This document shows, one piece after another, positions 1-12,214 of a DNA stretch of 64,000 bases (positions are counted from its first letter, which is position 1; each line of letters opens with the position of its first letter). Made by a program: the position numbers and the translations under genes. The stretch comes from Saccopteryx bilineata (Eukaryota; Chordata; Mammalia; Chiroptera; Emballonuridae). The notes under the pieces are model-generated. The model was not told the origin of the DNA, did no database searches, and saw only the letters and a list, made by a program, of their open reading frames with translations. Where the stretch lies: positions 73,217,982-73,281,981 of the forward strand of contig NC_089492.1 in NCBI RefSeq assembly GCF_036850765.1. Direction: 5' to 3'.

Positions 1-749
1 AACAAAACAAAATTATATCTGATTATAACTCAAAGTGTAAAATAAATGCCCATGAGTCCACGCTGATACAGTAAATTACTAAATAAATTAATAACCAAGA
101 GACAAGAAGCTAATCTCTTTGCCGAGGAATTGAAAAGGAATTATGTGGCTACTCCACTTTAAAATGAAGGAAGCATGACTTGCCATTATTACCTTTCAAA
201 GAGCGCACTGTGGAGAGGGGGGAATAACTTTCTAATGGAGAGACCTAACAGACACAACTTCAGCAGGTGATCGAGGTCAACATTAAGATACATGAATCAT
301 GTATCCTTGATAAGATGCCATGAAAATGGCATGTTACCTGTGATTTTCTTCCTAAAGACCCGTAACTACAGACTAATCATAAGAAAATAGAGATAACTTT
401 CAATAGAGAGGCATTCTGTAATATGACAGAATAGTACTCTTCAAAACTGCAAATACCATCAAACAAGGAAAGTCTGAGAAAGTCACACCCAAGAGGAGCC
501 TAAGGAAACAACTTCTAAATGTAACTTGATTTCTTGGATGGGATCATGGAATGAAAAAGGACATTATATTAAATATAAAGAAACTGAATAAAACTTGATT
601 TCAATTAATAATGATGCATCAATTTTTGTTCATGAATGTAACAAATGAACTATATTAAGTAAGATATTAATAGTAGATTAAAACCTTACGGAGGATATAG
701 AAACTGAATTATCTGTGTAATTTTTCTGTAATCTGAAAGTGTTCTAAAG
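1..749. other. AT-rich DNA, no recognised feature
   Basis: No convincing ORF, RNA gene or recognisable repeat is seen on either strand. The base composition is that of ordinary mammalian non-coding DNA. Confidence 0.6.
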
Positions 750-842
750 TCTATCAATTAAAAATGTGAAAAAATTAGCATGTATTTTATACCTGCTGTA
801 CTTTGACACATAGCAGATGCTCAATAAATTTAATACCTTGTC
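750..842 (+). repeat. ancient L2 or MIR 3' end fragment
   Basis: The phrase 'acacatagcagatgctcaat' followed by 'aaat' is the diverged 3' terminus shared by L2 and MIR elements (cacatagtaggtgctcaataaat). The upstream part is too diverged to decide which of the two it is. Confidence 0.55.
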
Positions 843-1917
843 ATTTTAATTTTCAGACATTGACAGCATAACAGCTGTTTGATTAGCTGCTAAGTATATA
901 AGGTAATTTTATCCAAATTACTGATACTAGATTAATCTCAAAGAAATGTTTCCTTGCTGTTGCTGTTGTTATTAAGTAATTCTCACTTTGAGCTATCTTT
1001 AAATTTTGCCTTGAAACATAATTTATTATTCACAGAGAGATAATATTTTACAAAGAACTGTATAGTCGCCTGGAGATAGTATCGCCTTTATATAATATGT
1101 AGAGAGTATTTATGCATATTGGTTGGGGCTCAGGGAGAGAAGGAATTTGAAGGATTGAGTAGATTTCAAACAGAAAATAATAACAAGAACAATACTTACT
1201 AGCTAGTAGTAAATGATTGTAAAGCCATATTTTCCTATCTGAACAGTTTCAGATATGCCAGTGACAATGAATTAATTTTCATCATTAAACATGATAGAAT
1301 GAGACCACTTGATTAAAATGCCAATAATTTCCTCTTTCTTAGAGAAACCATTCAGAAGGATCACCTTCAAAGTTTGGAACAAATCATAGGCATTGTTCTG
1401 CTCACCAAAAGATATATTCTCAATTCTCCACAGTCTTTTCAACAGAGTTGCTATCTATTAACTCTGATACTAAATTAATCACAAAATTAGGGGATATTAA
1501 AATAAATATGAAGTGATAAAAAAAGAATCATTTGATTTTTTTATTAAATAAGAACATTAGAAAAGCAAATGACAAGTCAAGGAAACGTTCAATTATACAA
1601 ATGAGATGAAAAACTGACTTTTATTTCATTGATGAAAATGCACTATACAAAAGGCTGAAAGTACTGGAGTGTCTGCATGTTTCTTGATCCCCTAATTTTT
1701 TGTGAATATTGGTGAGAGATTTAAGATTTCTTTATTGTTCAAGACATTCGAAGTGTCACTTATTATGAAAACAATTGTACTGATGATAGTGATATAATGA
1801 ATTTATACAAGTAGAGATATCATATTATAAAAAGTTGCTTATGAAAAATGTGCCTGAATGTAGCAGGGGAATAAAAAGACAGGATACAATTTTAAAATAC
1901 TCTATTGAAAACTGATT
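843..1917. other. unique-looking non-coding DNA
   Basis: AT-rich sequence without an ORF, a recognised repeat or a structured RNA. It is probably decayed intergenic or intronic sequence. Confidence 0.55.
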
Positions 1918-1936
1918 CCTAGTTAAATTATTTAAA

Positions 1937-2110
1937 TATTTTTTATTTATTCATTTTAGAGAGAGAGACAGACAGACAGACAGATGCAAAGGAAGAGCAG
2001 GAAGCATCAACTCCCATATGTGCCTTGACCAGGCAAGCCCAAGGTTTCGAACTGGAGACCTCAGTGTTTTCAGGTCGACATTTTATCCACTGTGCCACCA
2101 CAGGTCAGGC
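1937..2110 (-). mobile_element. short tRNA-derived bat SINE (about 180-bp type)
   Basis: Read on the minus strand it starts with the 'gcctgacctgtggtggcaca' head, continues through a degraded B box and the 'aaggcacatatgggagttga' body, and ends in a CT-rich and A-rich tail. It is flanked by a perfect 19-bp target-site duplication, cctagttaaattatttaaa, at 1918-1936 and 2111-2129. It lies directly beside the 3' end of the first long L1. Confidence 0.92.
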
Positions 2111-2327
2111 CCTAGTTAAATTATTTAAAAGTCTGAAAAATCTTATTTATTTATGTCTTTATTTATTTATTTATTTTTAAATTAATTTAACTAGGGTGAC
2201 ATCAATAAATCAGGGTACATATGTTTAAAGAAAACATGTCCAGGTTATCTTGTCAATCATTTATGTTGCATACCCATCACCCAAAGTCAGATTGTCCTCC
2301 ATCACCTTCTATCTAGTTTTCTTTGTG

Positions 2328-2365
2328 CCCCTCCCCCTCCCTCTTTTCCTCTCCCCCCCCACCCC
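2328..2365 (-). other. G-rich tract in the L1-A 3' UTR
   Basis: On the minus strand this is a run of GGG/GGGG blocks separated by A and AG, just after the ORF2 stop. The same tract is seen in L1-B (35441-35484) and in the fragment near 39.6 kb. A guanine-rich polypurine tract with quadruplex potential is a known conserved property of mammalian L1 3' UTRs. Confidence 0.75.
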
Positions 2366-2405
2366 GTAACCACCACACTCTTATCAATGTTTCTTAGTCT
2401 CGTTT

Positions 2406-5400
2406 TTATGTCCCACCTACATATGGAATAATACAGTTCTTGGTTTTTTCTGATTTACTTATTTCACTTCGTATAATGTTATCAAGATCCCACCATTTTG
2501 TTGTAAATGATCCAATGTCATCATTTCTTATGGCTGAGTAGTATTCCATAGTGTATATGTGCCACATCTTCTTTATCCAGTCTTCTATTGAAGGGCTTTT
2601 TGGTTGTTTCCATGTCTTGGCCACTGTGAACAATGCTGCAAAGAACATGGGGCTGCATGTGTCTTTACATATCAATGTTTCTGAGTTTTGGGGGTATATA
2701 CCCAGTAGAGGGATTGCTGGGTCATAAGGTAGTTCTATTTTCAGGGTTTTGAGGAACCACCATACTTTCTTCCATAATGGTTATACTACTTTACATTCCC
2801 ACCAACAGTGAATGAGGGTTCCTTTTTCTCCACAGCCCCTCCAACATTTGCTCTTACATGTCCTGTTAATAATAGCTAATCTAACAGGTGTGAGGTGGTA
2901 TCTCATTGCAGTTTTGATTTGCATTTCTCTAATAACTAATGAAGATGAACATCTTTTTATATATCTGTTGGCCATTTGTATTTCTTCCTGAGAGAAGTGT
3001 CTGTTCATGTCCTCTTCCCATTTTTTTATTGGATTGTTTGTTTATTTGTTGTTTAGTTTTATGAATTCTTTGTATATTTTGGATATTAGGCCCTTATCTG
3101 AGCTGTTGTTTGAAAATATCATTTCCCATTTAGTTGGCTGTCTATTTATTTTGTTGTCAGTTTCTCTTGCTGAGCAAAAACTTCTTAGTCTCATGTAGTC
3201 CCATTCATTTATTTTTACCTTCACTTCCCTTGCCCTTGGAGTCAAATTCATAAAATGCTCTTTAAAACCAAGGTCCATGAGTTTAGAACCTATGTCTTCT
3301 TTTATGTACTTTATTGTTTCAGGTCTTACATTTAGGTCTTTGATCCATTTTGAATTAATTTTAGTACAAGGGGACAAACTGTAGTCGAATTTTATTCTTT
3401 AGCATGTGGTTTTCCAGTTTTCCCAGCACCATTTGTTGAACAGGCTTTCTTTTCTCCATTGTGTATTGTTGGCCCCTTTACCAAAAATTATTTGATCATA
3501 TATATGTGGTTTTATTTCTGGACTTTCTATTCTGTTCCATTGGTCTCAGTGTCTATTTTTCTGCTAATACCATGCTGTTTTGATTGTCATGGCTCTATAA
3601 TATAGTTTGAAGTCAGGTATTGTAATGCCACCAGCTTCGTTCTTTTTCTTTAGGATTGCTTTGGCTATTTGGGGTTTTTTATATTTCCATATAAATCTGA
3701 TGATCTTTTGTTCCATTTCTTTAAAAAATGACATTGGAATTTTGATGGGAATTGCATTAAATTTGTATATTGCTTTGGGTAATATGGCCATCTTGATTAT
3801 ATTCATTCTTCCTATCCAAGAACAAGGAATATTCTTCCATCTCATTGTACCTTTTTTTATTTCCCTTAACAATGTCTTAACAATGGTTTGTAGGTTTCAT
3901 TATATAAATCCTTTACATTCTTTGTTATGTTTATTCCTAGGTATTTTATTATTTTTGTTGCAATTGTGAAAGGGATTATTTTTTTGAATTCATTCTCAAA
4001 TGTTTCATCGTTGGTATATAGAAATGCTATGGACTTTTGTATGTTAATTTTGTATCCTGCGACCTTACTATATTGGCTTATTGTTTCTAGTAGTCTTTTT
4101 GTGAATTCTTTGGAGTTTTCGATGTATAGGATCATATTATCTGCAAAAAGTGATACCTTTACTTCTTGTTTTCCAATATGGATGCCTTTTATTTCTTTGT
4201 CTTGTCTGATTGCTAGAACCTCTAGCACCACATGAAATAAGAGTGGAGAGAGTGGACAACCCTGTCTTGTTCCTGATTTAAGGAGGAAAGCCTTCAGTTT
4301 TGTGCCATTTAATATGATGTTAGCTGATGGTTTATCATATATGGCCTTTATCATGTTGAGATATTTTTCATCTATACCCATTTTGTTGAGAGTCTTAAAC
4401 ATAAAATTGTGTTGTATTTTATTGAATGCCTTTTCTGCATCAATTGATAAGATCATGTGGTTTTTGTTCTTTGTTTTGTTGATATGGTGTATTACGTTAA
4501 CCGTTTTACGTGTGTTGAACTATTCTTGAAATTCTGGGATGAATCCCACTTGATCATGATGTATTATTTTTTTAATATATTGTTGTATTCAATTTGCTAG
4601 TATTTTATTTAGTATTTTAGCATCTGTATTCATTAGAGATATTGGTCTGTAGTTTTCTTTCTTTGTGCTGTCCTTGCCTGGTTTTGGTATAAGGGTTATG
4701 TTGGCCTCATAAAATGTGTTTGGAAGTATTGCTTCTTCTTTAATTTTTTGGAAGACTTTGAGTAGAATAGGAACCACGTCTTTAAATGTTTGATATAATT
4801 CACTAGTATAACCGTTTGGGCCTGGACTTTTATTTTTGGGGAGGTTTTTAATAGTTTTTTCTATTTCTTCTCTACTAATTGGTCTGTTTAGGCTTTCTGC
4901 TTCTTCTTGACTCAGTCTGGGAAGGTTGTATTGTTCTAGAAATTTATCCATTTCTTCTAGATTGTTGAATTTAGTGGCATAAAGGTTTTCATAGTATTCT
5001 ATAATAATTCTTTGTATATCTATGATGTCCGTGGTGATTTCTCCTCTTTCATTTTAGATTTTGTTTATATGAGTTCTTTCTTTTTTTTCCTTCGTAAGTC
5101 TTGCCAAGGGTTTGTCAATTTTGTTGATCTTTTCAGAGAACCAACTCCTTGTTCTATTAATTTTTTCTATAGTTTTTCTGTTCTCTATTTCATTTATTTC
5201 TGCTCTGATTTTTATTATCTCCTTTCTTCGGCTGGTTTTGGGTTGTCTTTGTTTTTCTTTTTCCAGTTCCTTAAGGTGTGAAGTTAAGTGGTTCACTTGA
5301 GCTCTCTCTTGTTTGTTCATATATGCCTGAAGTGATATGAACTTCCTTCTTATCACTGCTTTTGCTGCATCCCATAGATTCTGATATGTCGTATTGTCAT

Positions 5401-6237
5401 TTTCATTTGTCTGTATATATCTTTTGATCTCTGTGCTTATTTTTTCTTTGACCCATACATTTTTTAAAAGTATGTTGTTTAGTTTTCACATTTTTGTGGT
5501 GTTTTTTTCCTCTTTTTTGCAATTGAATTCTAATTTCAAGGCTTTATGATCAGAAAATATGCTTGGTACAACTTTGATTTTTCTGAATTTGCTGATGTTG
5601 TTTTTGTGGCCCAAAATATGGTCAATTCTTGAGAATGATCCATGTACACTGGAAAAAAATGTATACTTGGTCACTTTGGGATGAAATGTCCTGTAGATAT
5701 CTATCATATCCAGGTGCTCTATTGTTTTGTTTAAGGCCAATGTATCTTTATTAGATTCTCTGTTTGGATGACCTATCTAGAGCCATCAGCAGTGTATTGA
5801 GGTCTCCAAGTATGATTGTATTTTTGTCAGTTTTTGTTTTAAGGTCAATAAGTAGCTGTCTTATATATTTTGGTGCTCCTTGGTTTGGTGCATATATATT
5901 AAGAATTGTTATGTCTTCTTGATTCAGCGTCCCTTTAATCATTATGAAATGACAATTTTTGTCTCTGAGTACTTTTGCTGTCTTGTAGTCAGCATTATCA
6001 GATATGAGTATTGCTACACCTGCTTTTTTTTTTTGGATGTTATTTGCTTGGAGTATTGTTTTCCAGCCTTTCACTTTGAATTTGTTTTTATCCTTGTTGC
6101 TAAGAATAGTTTCTTGTAGGCAGATTACAGTTGGATTTTCTTTTTTAATCCATTCTGCTACTCTATGCCTTTTTATTGGTGAGTTTAATCTGTTTACATT
6201 TAGTGTAATTATTGACACTTGTGAGTTCCCTATTGCA
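2406..6237 (-). pseudogene. L1-A ORF2 (endonuclease / reverse transcriptase), broken
   Basis: In an active L1, ORF2 encodes the protein that nicks target DNA and copies the element RNA. In minus-strand order, open stretches cover the APE-like endonuclease (6218-5751 and 5740-5486), the linker (5356-5054), the reverse transcriptase (4951-4589 and 4456-3866), and the C-terminal cysteine-rich part (3008-2781 with [10 protein letters not shown]; end at 2406). Endonuclease landmarks such as QET, NIYAP, RIDHIL and SDHK are readable. It is broken by many frameshifts and stops, including a TGA at 5486-5488. The reverse transcriptase active-site box reads FADN where the family has FADD. The normal start Met-Ala-Ile is frameshifted near 6235, so the 5' boundary is approximate. 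Confidence 0.92.
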
Positions 6238-6562
6238 TTTTATACATTGCTTTCTGTTAGTTTTGTGTCTTGTTTGATTCTTCTCTTTTGTTTTTCTATC
6301 TTTTGTTTTTGTTTGGTTGTATTCCATACTTCTTTCCTCTGTTGCTATCTTTTTTAAGTCATGTGTTTCTGTGGTGGTTTTTTCAATGGTGGTTACCATT
6401 AAGTAATGAAAAGGGTTCCTACCCTGTTCATTGTAGTACACTATATTGTGAGTACATTTGCACTCCATCGTTCTTTGCTACTGTTAATTTCCGTCCTCTC
6501 CCCCCCTTTTTTTGTTGTTGTCACAGTTTAAATTTGGTTTTATTGTGTTCTTAGTGGAGCTT

Positions 6563-7560
6563 TTACTTGTGGTTTTGTTTTATTTTGTTCTTTGTATCTG
6601 ATTGGAAAACCCCCTTTAGTAATTCCTGGAGTAGGGGTTTTCTGATGATAAATTTTCTCATCTTTTCTGTATCTGTGAATGTTTTTATTTCTCCTTCGTA
6701 TTTGAAGGATAGCTTTGATGGGTATAGTATTTGTGGCTGAAAGTTCCTCTCTTTCAGGACTTTAAATATTGGGTCCACTCTCTTCTAGCTTGTAGAGTTT
6801 CTGTTGAGAAATCTGATGATAATCTAATAGACCTTCCTTTATATGTTGTATTCTTGTTTTCCCTGGCTGCCTTGAGAATTTTTTCTTTGTTGTTGGTTTG
6901 TGCCAATTTCATTATGATGTGCCTTGGAGTAGGTTTGTTGGGGTTTAGAAAACTCGGAGTTCTGTTTGCTTCTTGAATTTGAGGCTTTAGTTCTTTCCAC
7001 AGGCTTGGGAAGTTCTCATCTAATATTTGTTTGAATATGTTCTCCATTCCATTTCCTCTCCCTTCTCCCTCTGATATACTTATTATTCTTTAGTTATTCT
7101 TTTTGATGGAGTCAGACAGTTCCTGTAGGGCTCTCTCATTTTTTTTTTAATTTTTGAGTTTCTTTCTTCTTCTATCTGTTGTGCCTCAAGTTGCTTGTCT
7201 TCTATTTTATTAATCCTACCTTCTATCTGGCCTGTTCTATTAGCTAAGCTTGTTACCTCATTTTTCAGCTAGTGAATTGAGTTTTTCATATCTGTTTGAT
7301 TTGTTTTTATAGTTTCAGTTTCCTTGGTAATATATTCTTTGTGTTCATTGAGTCATTTTTTTGAGCTCCCTAAATTGACTTTCTGTGTTTTCTTGTATAT
7401 CTCTGACTATTTTTAGGATTTCTATTTTAAATTCTCTGTCATTTAGCTCCAAGGTTTCCAATATATTAAATTTTTTCTCCATAGATTTTTCCTCATCTAT
7501 CTGTGCTACCTTTCTGTCTTTTGTATCCTTGATATTCTATTTCTTTTTCCTTAAAGGCAT
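6563..7560 (-). pseudogene. L1-A ORF1 (RNA-binding chaperone), broken
   Basis: ORF1 encodes the L1 RNA-binding protein: an N-terminal coiled coil, a central RRM and a C-terminal domain. The ATG is at 7560-7558 and begins MPLRKKK, but the next codon is a stop. Further in, open stretches at 7047-6754 (MENIFKQILDENFPSLW and following) and 6778-6563 cover the RRM and C-terminal domain, with the typical RNFQPQILYPSKLSFKYEG patch. An in-frame TAG also lies near 7272. The stop at 6563-6565 is the natural end. It cannot make full-length protein. Confidence 0.88.
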
Positions 7561-9881
7561 CTGAAGGTGGTTTTGTTGATAGTATTAATGATAATTAATA
7601 AAAAATAAAAAGTTAAAAAAATAAATATATAAAATAAAAAAGAATAAATTTAAAAACTTATTATTCCCCCCTTTTTTTCTCTCCTCTCCTCTCCCTTCCT
7701 TCTTGAGAAAGTCTTGTGTTGAACTGTGAATTATATTGTGCTAAATAGAACAAAAACTACCTATAATGGAGGGCCTGATTTGGGGGAGAAGTGATAAAGA
7801 GGCAAAAAGGGGTATGGACCCACAAATGCGAAAAAGAAAAAAATTTGTGTCAAGAATAAAATGAATTGCTTTTAGGTGATAGTTGACTAAGAGATATGAT
7901 GAGAGGAATAAGAGGGAAACAGAAAAAAGGGGGGAAAATTAAAAAATTACTATTGCATTTAGTGGAGCAAGAACTAAATAAAATGGAGAGCCAGGGTTGG
8001 GAGCACTGCTAGTGAGTTAAAAAAGCGAAGTAAAAAACCCCCAAAGTGCCACAAAGAAAAATTTGAGTCCCAGATAAAGTAATTTGTTTGTGATTGAGGA
8101 TTGAATGAGAGGAAAAGTAAAGGAGAAAAGAAGAAACTAATATAGAGGGAGAAAAAAAGAAAGAGGAAAACACAAAAAGAAGTAAAAAGAATAAAAGGAG
8201 AGAGAGAGAGAGAGAGAGTTAAGGGTTTTGGAGTGCAACCCTCATAGAGAGAAAGGAAGAAGAAAGAAAAGATAATGGAAGATGTAACACTTATGGGTAG
8301 TGTAGTTCAAGGAGAGGAGAGAGTAAGACCAGCAGAGAATTAAACGACCAAATTGGAAGAGGAAGAAAATAATTAAGACAAGAAGATAAGAGAAACAAAT
8401 GAACAAATATAATAAAATGGGATAGGTTATAAAGTGTGTGGATTATTCTTGATTTTGAGAGGTTATCTTCTTGCTTTATCTTTTCTCTCCCTCTTCCTGG
8501 TCGGTGACTCTGTACCCGAGGTTCTGCCCCTGTGGCACACTTAGGTAGAGGTTTGCAGTTGATAAGTCTCTATGGTGATGTCATATATTGAGCTTCAGTC
8601 TTGTTGGCAGTCGAGGCTCATTAGCATTTGCAGGCTCCACCAATGAGAGAGTTCGTATTCCTGGAGCCTCTCTCCTAGTCTTTCCTTCCTGAATTAGTAG
8701 CCTGATGATCCAGCTATGGGGTTGCTGCTGCCTCTGCCTGAAGAGTAAGAGGCTCAAAGAGCTGGAAACTCCCCACTCTATTCCCACTCAGTGCAGGGCT
8801 CTGGGTAAGGCTCAATCAGTCAGAGCCGCTAGTATAATCAGGCAGGGCTTCCACCCACACAAAGACCTCTGACTCTGCCCCTCTGTCCAGGAACACAGGC
8901 ACCCACTCCCAGAGGAATCTCTCGCCCACTCTCCAAGCTCACCGACCAGGATATCTGGCCAGCCGCCTCTCACTCCGGGTAAGGCGCCCCGCCTGCAAGG
9001 AAAAGTTTGAGTGTAGGAAATTTTGCTCCCGCTCCCTCCCCGTGTGCCGCTTTTTCAAGGTGCAGGGGCGACCCTGAGATTCTGCTTTCAGCCCACACAA
9101 AGGCCTCTGACTCTGCACCTCTGTCCGGGAGCACAGGCGCCCACTCATGGGGCAATCGGAGGAATCTCTCACCCAATATCCGCACTGGCTGACCAGGATA
9201 TCAGGCCAGCTTCCTCTCACTCCCAGTGAGGCGCCCCACCCGCATGGAAAAGTTCAAGGATAGGGAATTTCGCTCCCACTCACTCCCCATGTGCTGCTTT
9301 TCAGGGCACAGGGGTGACCCCGAAACTCCGGTTTCGGCCCACAGAAGGGCCTCTGACCCTGCCCCTCTGTCCAGTAACACAGGCGCCCACTCCCAGGGCT
9401 CTAGGAGGAATGTCGCCCACTATCTGCTTGCGCTGACCAGGAGATCAGGGCGGATGGCTGTCCCAATTGCCTTTCTTTGTCTGGGTTTGGCGCGAGTGTT
9501 AGCTTGTGTTGACTGGGTTGCCACAGCACAGTTTTTCCTCGTCTTGGATGTCCGTGCCACAGCCTGGTTCAGACGTTTGTGCCGCAGTCTGGTTCTATTC
9601 ACACCCTATGCCCGCCTTAGTTCCTATACTCTCAGTTCCCAGTGTAAGCAGCCCTTATTTAGGTTAGTGAGGAAGGCAGAGTGTTTCTTCCTCCTAATTT
9701 CCTTCAGGGTTGACTATATATTTAGTCAATTTTTCACTCAATCATACCTTTGCGTTTAGTGTGGAACTTCTGGAGGCTCCAAGGATAGATTTTTCTGTCT
9801 CTGGTTGAAGATCTTGTTGAATTTTGGGGGAAATTTATTGGTATCGCTCCTTGCGGCGCCACTTCTCTGACGTCATCAGGG
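7561..9881 (-). promoter_or_regulatory. L1-A 5' UTR with tandem promoter-type monomers
   Basis: It has two parts. Next to ORF1 (7561-8850) is a tether with a long purine-rich and A-rich segment and a (GA)n run at 8201-8218. The distal part (about 8850-9880) is GC-rich with more CpG and contains imperfect tandem units: the phrase 'cctctgactctgcccctctg' (plus strand) recurs at about 8866, 9104 and 9350, a spacing of 238 and 246 bp. Tandem 5' UTR monomers with promoter activity are known in mouse L1, and the same role is inferred here. ORFs readable in this segment are by-products of its GC content. Confidence 0.75.
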
Positions 9882-9893
9882 CTGAAAAATCTT

Positions 9894-10222
9894 TAGAGTA
9901 GCAGTTCTTAGAAACTGTGTTGGCTTACCAAAAGATAGAAAACAAAGTAAACTTAATTCCCACTCTATAGTTAAAAACAATTAATATTGGTTCTCTCTTT
10001 AACTTCACATTATACTCACTAATGTATATATTACCAAGCATTTTTCACAAAGTTAGCAGAGTTAGTATCTGATGAACCATCTTTTATCTTCAGGTGGAAA
10101 TCACTTGGATCTCCAGCCATTTTATGGTATAAATAGCAAAAAAAGAAAAAAATCCAAAAAACAAAAAAAAACACCCCACACAATTCTAGAATATTGTCCT
10201 AAAATTATAATTTTCCTTCTTC
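9894..10222. other. non-coding gap
   Basis: AT-rich sequence with an A-rich stretch near 10140-10175. No gene or repeat family is recognised. Confidence 0.5.
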
Positions 10223-10406
10223 AAGATTTTATTTATTGATTTTCAGAGAGGGTTGAAAGAGAGAGAAAGGTGGGGATCAGGAACAAGAAGCAGCAACTGG
10301 TAAGTTGCTTCTCATGTGTGCCTTGACTGGGCAAGTCCTGGTTTCAAACTTGTGACCTCAGCATTCCAGGTCATTGCTTTATCCACTATGCCACCACAAG
10401 TCAGGT
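10223..10406 (-). mobile_element. short tRNA-derived bat SINE, diverged
   Basis: The minus strand reads as the 'acctgacttgtggtggcata' head, then a body matching the copies at 1937 and 53655, then a purine-rich tail. No clear target-site duplication remains, so it is older than the 53.6-kb copy. Confidence 0.82.
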
Positions 10407-11685
10407 AATCATATATATTTTTTAATAGTAACTATGAAAAAGTACCATTCATATCCAGGTCATAAATATTGGCTGATCCTAATTTGTCTGCTTCATGGAG
10501 AACAAGTGGGAAGAGCAGAGAGATTCTGTAAGGCTTCTAGTCATCACAGATTGAAGAGACATATCCTAATCTTTCTCTCTTTGGTTAAAACAAGAACAGT
10601 CTCTTTTTTTTTTCCTTTTCTTCTTGTTAAACTTTTGTATTTTTCATGAATTTGAGATAAATTACTTGGCTTTTTACAAAGCTTAAATTCAAGTGACATG
10701 GTTTATCAATATCTAATAATGTATATGACATTTAATATTTAACATTTGATTTATTTCTAGATGGATAGTTGGAGGGATGGATGAATGGATGGATGGATGG
10801 TCTTAAATCAGTTTATATGTATTTTTGTGGAGAATGGTTCTTTTCATCTTTATGGTAACCTGAATCTGCTTTGACATCTGTGCATATATGTTGCTATTAC
10901 TTATTGGCAACTTGAGTTTGGGTGCCACCCTGCAACCTGCCACTGCATTCACACTACAAATCAGTCTAATTAATTATTGATCTCTTATTGCCTGTCTAGC
11001 TTCATGATTGCTTGCTGTTGGGAAGCCATGGAAGGATCCTATGTGATACATAGGACATAATCTCCCACATAAAGGAGCCTATGATCATATTGGGGACATA
11101 TGTCTTACATGGAGACTATAACTAATAGAACATTATAGTATTATATAATGAAACCTCTTTCTACTCTCTTTTTCACCAACTCCTCTTTTCATTTGTCTCT
11201 CTAGCAAACTGCACATCTTCTCTTTCCTCAATTCTTTCTGTTTTTATACACAAGCATATTTCATTAGTTATTTCAAAGAGTCATCATTCTCAAAAGTGCT
11301 GAGTTCTGCACATAGATACACCCCACCCTTACCAAATATGAGTATGTTTATCTCTGAGGTTCAAGTCCAGTGGGAAGGACTGTCTGCTTCGAATGCAGTT
11401 GTTTCTGCATCTTGGCTTTCAGAGGCCTATGCCACCTTTCAATCAATTGTTAAATCTAGGGAAGAAGGACACTGACAAATCTGGAGGGACTAAGATTTAC
11501 TCTGTACCCTCAAGCCAGGAGTAGCATGAGTAACATGAACTCAGTGGAGACCATGGGTCCCCAAGCAAAATTAAGGAATATTACTGGGGTTCTAGGAAAT
11601 AAACACTGAGCAGTTTGAACAAATCCACCTACATTGTTAACCTGCACATGATAACCATCTCTGTACCTCTCTCCGCATCCTCCCT
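10407..11685. other. mostly unique non-coding DNA with a small (ATGG)n tract
   Basis: It contains a short ATGG/GATG microsatellite at about 10768-10800. Otherwise no ORF of note, RNA gene or recognised repeat. Confidence 0.55.
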
Positions 11686-12120
11686 TGCCTGCCTTGCCCA
11701 TACCCTTTCACTGGGCTTTCTGTACATCCATCATCTATTACTTTTCCCAGTTCTCCATGCTCTCATCCACCAGAGGGCTTTGAATGGGCATTTCCTTCTA
11801 CTTGAAATTTGCTTCCCACGGCACTCTCCTCATTCCTCTCCCCTTATTCTCCATGCCATTCTCTCGACGTGACTCTCCTTCTTTCAGCCACAGATTAAAG
11901 TGCAGTACCTCCAAATCTGCATAGTTCTCTTAATCTACTGCTGCCTGCATTAGCTTCATATTTCATTCTTTCATAACACCAACACATTCCTATGTTGTAC
12001 TCATCAACAGCTATTTGAATATGAATATATAATCTATGGTTATCAAGGATATTATTGTTTTTTATTTTCAAGAATGTATTAGGTATCACATAGAGGTCCT
12101 ACATAATACCCTATGGAGAA
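11686..12120 (+). repeat. ancient L2 3' region, first part
   Basis: CT-rich sequence with the 'tccttctttcagccacagat' and 'taaagtgcag' pattern typical of the L2 LINE 3' region. It lies about 480 bp upstream of the L2 3' terminus at 12597-12740. The two parts appear to be one element split by a later L1 tail. The match is by eye and diverged. Confidence 0.5.
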
Positions 12121-12214
12121 TTAAAGAAATATAAGATGTGGTTCTTATTTGGGCTACTCTAAATGATAGTTTTTTTGTGTGCATATATCTTCATTCTATA
12201 GCCTATAGCAAAAT

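Larger units (their letters stand above)
2145..9881 (-). mobile_element. L1-A: near full-length LINE-1 retrotransposon, minus strand
   Basis: A 7.7-kb LINE-1 with, in minus-strand order, a 5' UTR (9881-7561), a broken ORF1 (7560-6563), a broken ORF2 (about 6235-2406), a 3' UTR with a G-rich tract, and a short A-rich tail. A 12-bp duplication, ctgaaaaatctt, flanks it at 2133-2144 and 9882-9893, so insertion was by target-primed reverse transcription and both ends are original. No SINE interrupts it, which suggests it is younger than L1-C. Both ORFs carry stops and frameshifts, so it cannot move on its own. Confidence 0.93.

Noticed and set aside
3607..3969. Open frame of 120 codons on the plus strand, and many similar frames in 3000-7000, 31000-35000 and 57300-62300
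   Set aside because: They lie antisense to L1 ORF2 or ORF1 and are by-products of L1 codon composition.
9226..9759. 177-codon plus-strand frame
   Set aside because: It lies in the GC-rich L1-A 5' UTR monomers on the antisense side. Its content repeats with the monomer and is not protein-like.
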